Shown piece after piece: positions 1 through 5,460 of a DNA stretch of 7,888 bases; the stretch's first letter is position 1; each line of letters begins with the position of its first letter. The notes beneath the pieces are model-generated. The model worked only from the letters and a program-made list of their open reading frames with translations, had not been told where the DNA came from and did not search any database. Origin of the DNA: an uncultured Porphyromonadaceae bacterium (GTDB lineage Bacteria; Bacteroidota; Bacteroidia; Bacteroidales; Muribaculaceae); assembly GCA_938027385.1 (NCBI GenBank), contig CALJBF010000318.1, positions 1-7,888 of the forward strand, in the 5' to 3' direction. The translations under genes and the position numbers were made by a program.

Positions 1-712
1 ACAGATAGAACAATCATCGGGCGGCAAAAAGAAAAAAGGCGCCCAGAAAAAGATGTCAATTCATGTCGACTTCACCCCTATGGTTGATATGAACATGCTT
101 CTGATCACGTTCTTCATGCTGTGTACCACCATGATCAAGTCTCAGACCTTGAGCATCTCCCTGCCTACCAACGAAAAGGTGCAGCAGGAAGACCTGCAGA
201 AGGCCAAGGAATCAGAAGCCGTGACACTGATCCTCGACACCACCTACGACGAGAACGGCGGTGTGAAGGACAACACAGTGTACTACTATTTCGGCCAGCC
301 CCTCTTCGAGAAGAGCGGCGACAAGATCGTCTCGTCGTCGATCCTGGTGTCGAAATTCGAGGGTAACGTCGGCAAAGAGCTGAAAGGTATCCGCCAGATT
401 CTCCACAAACGCAACGAGGAAGTGCTCAAGCAGGTTGAGGAGAAGAAAAACGAATGGCGCAACAAGCAGATCACCGAGGAACAGTTCCAGGAGGCTGCCA
501 AGAAGATACGTAACAACTCTGAGCTCACCCGCCCTGTAGTGATCATCAAGCCTCTCAACAACGCCTCGTGGGAAAGCGTCATCGCCGCACTCGACGAGAT
601 GCAGATCAACCAGATCTCGCGTTACCAGATCGGTATCCCCTCTGAAGAGGATCTCGGCATGGTAGAGGCCACTCCCGAGTATCAGAAGGCTCACGCCAAC
701 GATAAGAAGTAA
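1..712 (+). CDS. exbD: ExbD/TolR-family biopolymer transport protein, 5'-truncated
   Basis: This is a stator subunit of the inner-membrane proton-driven motor that energises TonB. The frame is open from base 2, with 236 residues visible. The ATG at 53 is internal, because the residues before it form the Lys-rich cytoplasmic stretch that normally precedes the membrane helix in Bacteroidetes ExbD proteins. The true start therefore lies upstream of the window. Just after this comes the single membrane helix, with the family motif DFTPMVDMNMLLITFFML; the Asp in the MVDM part corresponds to the proton-path Asp of ExbD/TolR. The rest is a periplasmic domain with a charged, helical insert (about 400-500 nt) and a C-terminal alpha/beta part (RPVVIIKPLNNASW, then DEMQINQISRYQIG) typical of the family. 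tonB follows 48 bases later with no terminator between, so they are probably cotranscribed. Bacteroidetes often carry exbB and a second exbD upstream; that is inference here. Confidence 0.93.
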   Translation, partial: QIEQSSGGKKKKGAQKKMSIHVDFTPMVDMNMLLITFFMLCTTMIKSQTLSISLPTNEKVQQEDLQKAKESEAVTLILDTTYDENGGVKDNTVYYYFGQPLFEKSGDKIVSSSILVSKFEGNVGKELKGIRQILHKRNEEVLKQVEEKKNEWRNKQITEEQFQEAAKKIRNNSELTRPVVIIKPLNNASWESVIAALDEMQINQISRYQIGIPSEEDLGMVEATPEYQKAHANDKK

Positions 713-760
713 TCAAGAGAGTTTCTATATATTTTCTAACCGATCAAAAGAAGAATCAAC

Positions 761-1621
761 ATGGCAAAAGATGTAGATCTCTCATCAAACGAATGGACCG
801 ACATTGTCTTTGAAGGCAAGAACAAAGAGTTCGGTGCATACCAGCTGCGCCGCCAGAGCGCGCGCCGTCACAACCGTGCGGTGTTGTTCACCATAATCGG
901 TCTTGTGCTTGTGCTCATCGGCGGTTACTTCTGGGGAATGTATTCAGACTTCCGCCGTGCCCAGTACGAGGCACAGCTCCAGGCCCAGCTCGAGCAGCAG
1001 CTCGCCCAGCTGGCTGAGGAGGCAGAGGCTGAAGAGCCCGAGGAGGAACAGCAGGCCGTGCAGGAGCCCGAGCCCGAGCAGGCAACTCCCGAAGAAATCC
1101 TCAACACTATTAAGGATACCCAGATCGCTGTGGTAGCCGACAACGAGGTGCAGGAGGATATCACCTCGAAAGACGAGGTGCAGGAGTCGACCGCTGCTGC
1201 CGGTGCAACAACATTTGACCAAGGTACCGATGACCTCAACGTTGTGCGCGAACACAAAGAGGAGGTTATCGTTGAGGAGAAGAAACCCGAACCCAAGAAA
1301 GAGGAAATCTTCACCGCGGTTGAGCAGATGCCTCAGTTCCCCGGTGGTGACGCCGAGCTTTACAAGTGGATCGCCTCTCACCTCAAATACCCCCAGATGG
1401 CCGCTGAAAACAATATCCAGGGCCGTGTGACAGTACGTTTCGTCGTGAAGGAAGACGGCTCTATCGGCCGTGTGGAGGTGCTCCGCGGCAAGGACCCCGA
1501 TCTTGACCGAGAGGCCCAGCGCGTCGTGAAGGCTCTGCCGAAATTCATTCCCGGCAAGATGAACGGCCGTGCGGTACAGGTATGGTACACGCTGCCTATC
1601 AACTTCAAGCTCCAGCAGTAA
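761..1621 (+). CDS. tonB: TonB energy transducer
   Basis: A 286-residue TonB that carries energy from the ExbB/ExbD motor across the periplasm to outer-membrane TonB-dependent (SusC-type) transporters. The N-terminal cytoplasmic segment holds the Bacteroidetes-type motif WTDIVFEGKNKEFGAYQLRR (12-31). One membrane helix follows at about 41-60. A Gln/Ala coiled-coil-like stretch (67-88) comes next, then a Glu/Pro-rich periplasmic spanner (about 88-180). The C-terminal TonB domain occupies about 190-286: PQFPGGDAEL, then YPQMAAENNIQGRVTVRFVV, DGSIGRVEVLRG, LPKFIPGKMNGR and a closing LPINFKLQ strand. The start at ATG 761 is preceded by a purine run (746-755) and places the N-terminal motif as usual for the family. 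The gene lies downstream of exbD and ends just before a strong intrinsic terminator, so it closes the operon. The spanner is strongly acidic with some Lys-Pro, rather than a classic Pro-Lys rod. Confidence 0.95.
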   Translation: MAKDVDLSSNEWTDIVFEGKNKEFGAYQLRRQSARRHNRAVLFTIIGLVLVLIGGYFWGMYSDFRRAQYEAQLQAQLEQQLAQLAEEAEAEEPEEEQQAVQEPEPEQATPEEILNTIKDTQIAVVADNEVQEDITSKDEVQESTAAAGATTFDQGTDDLNVVREHKEEVIVEEKKPEPKKEEIFTAVEQMPQFPGGDAELYKWIASHLKYPQMAAENNIQGRVTVRFVVKEDGSIGRVEVLRGKDPDLDREAQRVVKALPKFIPGKMNGRAVQVWYTLPINFKLQQ

Positions 1622-1640
1622 TACCCGCAAACCCGATACA

Positions 1641-1679
1641 GGCAGGGGGGCACCAGACGGCGCCCCCCTGCTGTTTTTT
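1641..1679 (+). terminator. Rho-independent terminator after tonB
   Basis: A perfect 10-bp GC-rich stem (1642-1651 paired with 1662-1671, each with a run of six G or six C) encloses a 10-nt loop. It is followed two bases later by six T residues (1674-1679). It begins 20 bases after the tonB stop codon and fits the end of the exbD-tonB transcript. Confidence 0.92.
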
Positions 1680-1701
1680 GCCCCGGGGCCAGTGGTTTAA
1701 T

Positions 1702-1948
1702 GTGGCGTAGGTAACCTATGTGATTTATGTAACGTATGTGATTTATGTAACGTATGTGATGTATGTGGCTTATGTGACGTATGTGACGTATATGGCGTAT
1801 GTGGCTTATGTGGGTTGGGGGCTGATGCTGCTGGCGGCACATAAGTAACATAAGTAACATACGTTACATAAATCACATAAGCCACATAAATCACATAAGC
1901 CACATACGTTACATACGTCACATAAGTTACATAAATCACATGCCCCAC
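1702..1948. repeat. Inverted array of degenerate 9-bp units, 12 + 12
   Basis: This fills most of the 390-base gap between tonB and the next gene. The left arm (1702-1812) is twelve contiguous 9-mers of consensus GT-[G/A][A/G][C/T][G/T]-TAT plus a closing GTG. A 25-nt centre (1813-1837) follows. The right arm (1838-1948) is CAC plus twelve 9-mers that are the reverse complement of the same consensus. Matched unit by unit, the arms agree at roughly 5-9 of 9 positions, and only one pair (1765-1773 with 1877-1885) is identical. The outermost units (1702-1710, 1940-1948) are the most diverged. The GT and TAT parts are nearly fixed while the middle four bases vary. Transcribed, it would make a long imperfect hairpin. 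It follows the tonB terminator directly and ends 63 bases before the next start codon. Function is unknown; it is not a CRISPR array. Confidence 0.9.
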
Positions 1949-2011
1949 AGAAACTTGTGCGCTAACAAAAGACTGCAAACGATTGTTAATCATATAAACA
2001 AACGGTTACGC

Positions 2012-2692
2012 ATGAAAGCTATCAGAAATTTGGTTGCCGCCGCGGCAATACTTACGGCTGCCACGGCATCGGCTCAGTGGTATCAGGCGGTGAGCCAGAT
2101 ACCGTCGTTGATACAGCCTGCACTGTCGGGATCACTCAGTTACAAGGGGTTTGTAGAGACCGGCTTTACCGGCGGTTTCGGAAATGACTGGAAAGCGAAT
2201 ATCCTCAGCATCTCCACATCGCAGGGTTTCACATATTCGTCGTGGTTCTTTATGGGCGCCGGCATAGGGGCTGACATCCTGTTCCGCGGCAACGACCTCG
2301 GCGATTACGACAGCTATCCCGGCTATTATCCGCACGCGCAGAACTCGACGCGCGTGATGATGCCGGTGTTCTCTGACTTCAGGTTTACTTTCGGCGGGGG
2401 CGCCTCGGGCGCCGGGACCGGCGTGTATATCGATGTCAAGCTCGGCGCAACATTCCTGTTCGGCGATACCTACATGCAGTTCCCTAACGGCTACCTGACA
2501 GACAACACCTACTTCTATCTTAAACCGTCGGTGGGCGTGCGCATCCCCGTGGGAGCATCCCCCAGCAGCCGGCAGGCCGTGAACCTCGGCGTGACATACC
2601 AACTGATTACCGGCAACAACGGTTATGCGTGGTACGGCGGAAACTCCGTATCGATGAACTCGATCGGTGCATCGGTATCGTTCGAATGGTGA
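2012..2692 (+). CDS. Secreted, probable outer-membrane beta-barrel protein
   Basis: A 226-residue protein with no family I can name. Residues 1-21 form a clear Sec signal peptide: Lys/Arg start, an Ala/Leu-rich core and ATASA before Gln22. There is no lipobox Cys. The mature part alternates aromatic and hydrophobic residues with Gly and polar ones, as in outer-membrane strands: FVETGFTGGFG (47-57), SSWFFMGAGIGADILF (76-91), DFRFTFGGG (122-130), GVYIDVKLGATFLFG (137-151), TYFYLKPSVGVRIPVG (166-181), AVNLGVTYQLITG (189-201). It ends in SIGASVSFEW; a C-terminal aromatic residue is the usual barrel end signal. An open frame extends upstream to an ATG at 1940, inside the 9-bp array, but that start would bury the signal peptide behind 24 residues, so ATG 2012 is preferred. 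I see no TAnnTTTG promoter between the array and the start. A terminator follows 20 bases after the stop. Barrel assignment is inference. Confidence 0.8.
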   Translation: MKAIRNLVAAAAILTAATASAQWYQAVSQIPSLIQPALSGSLSYKGFVETGFTGGFGNDWKANILSISTSQGFTYSSWFFMGAGIGADILFRGNDLGDYDSYPGYYPHAQNSTRVMMPVFSDFRFTFGGGASGAGTGVYIDVKLGATFLFGDTYMQFPNGYLTDNTYFYLKPSVGVRIPVGASPSSRQAVNLGVTYQLITGNNGYAWYGGNSVSMNSIGASVSFEW

Positions 2693-2711
2693 CACGGCTG
2701 TCTATTTAGAC

Positions 2712-2755
2712 GAAAAAAATGAAAAACGGGTACATCTACCCGTTTTTTTGTTTTT
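2712..2755 (+). terminator. Rho-independent terminator after the beta-barrel gene
   Basis: A perfect 11-bp stem (2722-2732 with 2737-2747, core ACGGGTA/TACCCGT) with a 4-nt loop is followed by T-rich sequence to 2755. The A-run on the 5' side (2713-2719 and 2722-2726) means it could also work on the opposite strand, although no minus-strand gene is present. Confidence 0.93.
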
Positions 2756-2759
2756 AACA

Positions 2760-2791
2760 TTTGCTAAATCCCGTGAGCTTGACTAAATTTG
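2760..2791 (+). promoter_or_regulatory. Bacteroidetes-type promoter for the 812-residue protein gene
   Basis: TTTG (2760-2763) and TAAATTTG (2784-2791) are separated by 20 bases and match the -33 and -7 elements recognised by the Bacteroidetes primary sigma factor. It starts 5 bases after the terminator of the preceding gene. Transcription should begin near 2795-2800, giving a leader of about 175-180 nt before ATG 2975. The site also excludes the TTG at 2789 as start codon, since that lies inside the -7 element. Confidence 0.8.
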
Positions 2792-2918
2792 CATGTCAGC
2801 ATTAACAATTCAATCAATAATTACCTGAGGATTCTCCGGGCCTCGATTCAGCCTGACACACCGAAGTACCCGGAATCCCGCACTGCAACTGGGGCGCCAC
2901 TGCGACCGGAAAGTATCC

Positions 2919-2937
2919 GTGTCGCCGGCAGCGACAC
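2919..2937 (+). other. Perfect hairpin in the 5' leader
   Basis: A 7-bp perfect stem (GTGTCGC at 2919-2925 with GCGACAC at 2931-2937) closes a 5-nt loop, 37 bases before the start codon. A weaker pairing farther upstream joins 2836-2840 (CCGGG) with 2869-2873 (CCCGG). No T-run follows, so it is not a terminator. It does not match any riboswitch I know. A structured leader with a role in translation control is possible but unproven. Confidence 0.45.
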
Positions 2938-2974
2938 ACATGCCGACAGTCTCAGCCAGAATACCCACAGGACT

Positions 2975-5413
2975 ATGATTCTTGACCAGAACTCGTCGCT
3001 CGCAGATCTTGTCGAGGCAAGACGGTTGTCATTACGAACGAAAAACGCATGCCGGGCCCGGGGTATCGAGACTCTTGGCCAGTTGCTCGCTGTGGATCCG
3101 GCCGAGCTTGTCACATTCAGGAATTTCGGAGCACGGTGCAGATATGAGGTCGAGACACTGCGTCGCGAGCTTGCCGAGGCGGCATCGCACGGCGAGAAAA
3201 TCTATTATGGTTCTCCCTGGGATATACGTGGATTCCACTCGCCGGTCCGTGCCATAGAGCGGGCCATGTCGGTAGTGGCCGAGACACTTGACGGCACCCT
3301 CCGCGGGTCTCTACACAACATCATTTCTGATTATGAACATTTTGCCGCGATGGTCTATGGTGAGTCGGAGCACCTTTATGCCGCGGTCGGCACCGGCACG
3401 GCCTCTGACAATTATGCCCTGCGGACTGCCGTCTGCCATATTCTAAGGTCGTGGGCCGATGATTCGGCCGACCGGGCGGAGAAAGATCTTGTAGAGGCCG
3501 CGTATGACATTTTTGTCGAGCGTACACCCAAATCGTTTCTGCTCGAATCATTGACCCTGCTTGACGAGCGGTCGCAGGAGATGCTCTCTCTTAAGTTCGA
3601 CCGTGCCGTAGCCACACTGTCGCCGCGTGTCAGGAATCGGCTACCTCTGCTCGGCGACTTCAGCCGGCTCGCGCCCATGATACTCGGACTTGAGCCGGTG
3701 CCTCCCGGCAACGGCGCGTTATACGGCTGGGGGAAAAAATCAGTTGATGAGCTATGCTCTTTCTTTAATAGTTACGCGCCTGTACTGCAGTATGATCTGG
3801 AGCAGCTGACCCGACCCGACGGCGCCGCATACCGGCACCGGCTCGAATCAGAGAATATCGCGGTAGAGTTCCCCTTTGCCGACGAGGCCCAGTGTGAGCG
3901 GGCGCTGCAGTTGCGTGCGTCCGCGCCGTGGCACGAGGCACTGTATCTGCTTTATCATTACATGACAGGCACGCAGATCCGCGACATCGTTTGGAAATGT
4001 GAGTTTTACGGCATAGGTGGCCAGCCGCGGCACACCCTGGGCGCCATTGCCGCCCGCGAGGGGGTGAGCCAGGAGCGCGTGCGACAGGTGTGTACGCAGC
4101 CGATGAAACTCGGCGGCGGTCTCGAACGTGCCGCGCGTGCACTGCTGGCATCGGTGCCCGGAAGGGTGGTGGTCGCCGCCGATGCCTGGGTCTCAGACGC
4201 CATGGAATGCATGGAGGGGATGATTACCCCCGGCGAGCTGTTCGGGATTATGGCGGCACTTGACGGCACTCATGCGGTTGTCGACGGCATCGGCGACGAA
4301 CCCCCTTTCCTGATTGACGTGAAACTGCTTGCCTCCACCCGGCTTATCGGAAATCTGTCGGCCATAAGGCGTCATTGCGGCCTGCAAAGGCGCCGTGCGG
4401 CCGAGCTTAGGCTGGCCGAATGGCTCACCGACAGTCGTGGCGAACCACTGAGCCGTGACATCGCTCTTGAACTCGTGCCAGCCATAGAGTCGGTAATCGG
4501 GGTGCAGGCCGCTTTCAGCCGGACCTCGGATCCGCTGGTACTGATTCTTGAGCCCAATCGTGTCGACCGCATCCCCGCCATCGAGGAGATTCTGCGCCGG
4601 AAGGGGCGCCAGATGACCCTCAACGAGCTCTGGGAGGAATACAACGCCGAGTTCCCCGACGAGTCGCTGGCCGTACCTGCCTCGCTCAAGCAGTTCATCT
4701 ACGCCAGCGAGCATATCGTGCCGCGCGGGCGCACCGGGCGATATGTGCTTGACGAATGGCATGAATATTTCAACGGCACCATAGTCGATTTCCTTGTAAG
4801 TGAACTGGAGGCTTCCGACGCACCCATGCCGATGGGCGAGGCCGAGAGACGCGCACGCCGTCATTTCCCCTCGACAAACGCCAACAGCATACTGCACCTT
4901 ATCGATATTGACCGCGACAGGCGGGTGATCATGCTTTCCGACAACTCGCTCGGGCTTGCCGGCCGCGACTACGGCCCTGTGGGGCTGAAAGTGAAAAGGC
5001 CAATGCGGCGCCACGGGTTCGATGTGCATATCAGGCGCCTCAGGGAATTTGTGGAGGCCAACGGCATGATGCCTTCTTATTCTGACGATGAAGACCAGTC
5101 GGCGCTCAACCGGTGGATATACAATGTCACGCACGGCAATATCGCCGTCACAGATGCCCAGCGTGCCGAGCTTGAAGAGTTCATCGCCTCACATGCCCAC
5201 CTGCCACGCTCGCGTCGCGATGTCGCTTTCGGCAGCAAATGCGCCATGCTCGCGGCCTGGGTGACCGCACATGGTTCTCTGCCGGCCGGGGGTGAACTGC
5301 TCACGTTCTACCGCACACACCGGGCGCAGGCCTCGTCGCTTACCGGCTACAGGGCGCAGGCATGGAGCGAAGTTGAGCAGGCTCTTGCGGCCAACGGCCA
5401 GGGTGCGTTGTGA
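2975..5413 (+). CDS. Multidomain protein with RNAP alpha-CTD-like, sigma region 4-like and winged-helix-like segments, function unknown
   Basis: An 812-residue cytoplasmic protein with no signal peptide or membrane helix. Residues 8-66 resemble the C-terminal domain of RNA polymerase alpha (LSLRTKNACRARGIETLGQLL, then FRNFGARCRYEVETL). A second helix-hairpin-helix-like motif, GWGKKSVDEL, lies at 251-260. Residues 354-372 (TLGAIAAREGVSQERVRQV) resemble the recognition helix-turn-helix of sigma-70 region 4.2. Residues 533-595 (IPAIEEILRRKGRQMTLNEL to IVPRGRTGRYVLDEW) resemble a winged helix of the HARE/RpoE-delta kind, and 600-665 may be a second one, ending GLAGRDY. The tail (685-803) has three [F/W][V/I]xxx[G/A]xxP motifs, loosely like helicase-associated repeats. 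ATG 2975 is chosen because the promoter at 2760-2791 rules out the upstream TTG and no other common start intervenes. It is probably a DNA-binding or transcription-related protein; its targets are unknown. It lies just upstream of a polysaccharide flippase that has its own promoter. Domain calls are by eye. Confidence 0.8.
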   Translation: MILDQNSSLADLVEARRLSLRTKNACRARGIETLGQLLAVDPAELVTFRNFGARCRYEVETLRRELAEAASHGEKIYYGSPWDIRGFHSPVRAIERAMSVVAETLDGTLRGSLHNIISDYEHFAAMVYGESEHLYAAVGTGTASDNYALRTAVCHILRSWADDSADRAEKDLVEAAYDIFVERTPKSFLLESLTLLDERSQEMLSLKFDRAVATLSPRVRNRLPLLGDFSRLAPMILGLEPVPPGNGALYGWGKKSVDELCSFFNSYAPVLQYDLEQLTRPDGAAYRHRLESENIAVEFPFADEAQCERALQLRASAPWHEALYLLYHYMTGTQIRDIVWKCEFYGIGGQPRHTLGAIAAREGVSQERVRQVCTQPMKLGGGLERAARALLASVPGRVVVAADAWVSDAMECMEGMITPGELFGIMAALDGTHAVVDGIGDEPPFLIDVKLLASTRLIGNLSAIRRHCGLQRRRAAELRLAEWLTDSRGEPLSRDIALELVPAIESVIGVQAAFSRTSDPLVLILEPNRVDRIPAIEEILRRKGRQMTLNELWEEYNAEFPDESLAVPASLKQFIYASEHIVPRGRTGRYVLDEWHEYFNGTIVDFLVSELEASDAPMPMGEAERRARRHFPSTNANSILHLIDIDRDRRVIMLSDNSLGLAGRDYGPVGLKVKRPMRRHGFDVHIRRLREFVEANGMMPSYSDDEDQSALNRWIYNVTHGNIAVTDAQRAELEEFIASHAHLPRSRRDVAFGSKCAMLAAWVTAHGSLPAGGELLTFYRTHRAQASSLTGYRAQAWSEVEQALAANGQGAL

Positions 5414-5438
5414 TTTCACCGGAAATTTGCTAACTTTG
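5408..5438 (+). promoter_or_regulatory. Bacteroidetes-type promoter for the flippase gene
   Basis: TTG (5408-5410) and TAACTTTG (5431-5438) are separated by 20 bases, the same spacing as the promoter at 2760. The -33 element is the last sense codon of the preceding gene, whose TGA is at 5411-5413. Transcription would start near 5442-5446, leaving a leader of only about 15-20 nt before the GTG start at 5461. The -7 element is a perfect TAnnTTTG match; the -33 is weaker (GTTG). Confidence 0.7.
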
Positions 5439-5447
5439 CAATTCCGG
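5419..5447. repeat. Inverted repeat centred on the -7 element
   Basis: CCGGAA (5419-5424) pairs with TTCCGG (5442-5447) and TTGC (5427-5430) with GCAA (5438-5441). Only the two bases 5425-5426 are unpaired in the left arm, and TAACTTT (5431-5437) forms the centre. It overlaps the predicted -7 box and start point, so it could be an operator for a dimeric regulator. As RNA from upstream readthrough it would be a hairpin, but no T-run follows. Chance is possible because TTTGC and TTTGCA are common near Bacteroidetes promoters. Confidence 0.5.
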
Positions 5448-5460
5448 AACGAACATCACA

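Noticed and set aside
1702..1948. CRISPR array
   Set aside because: Units are 9 bp, contiguous, degenerate and inverted between arms; there are no spacers and no cas genes.
1697..1993. Minus-strand 98-residue frame with repeated Tyr-Val-Thr tripeptides
   Set aside because: It is the forced reading of the period-9 array in one frame (9 is a multiple of 3). There is no start context or domain, and the opposite arm gives a different repeat.
1940..2011. Upstream ATG for the beta-barrel gene
   Set aside because: It falls in the last unit of the repeat array and would put 24 polar residues before a clear signal peptide that begins at 2012.
2789..2974. TTG start for the 812-residue protein
   Set aside because: The codon lies within the predicted -7 promoter element, and the added residues lack domain character.
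4193..5134. Long minus-strand frame of 313 residues
   Set aside because: It lies antisense within the 812-residue protein gene. It is rich in His, Pro and Arg, has no recognisable motif, and is typical of shadow frames in GC-rich genes.
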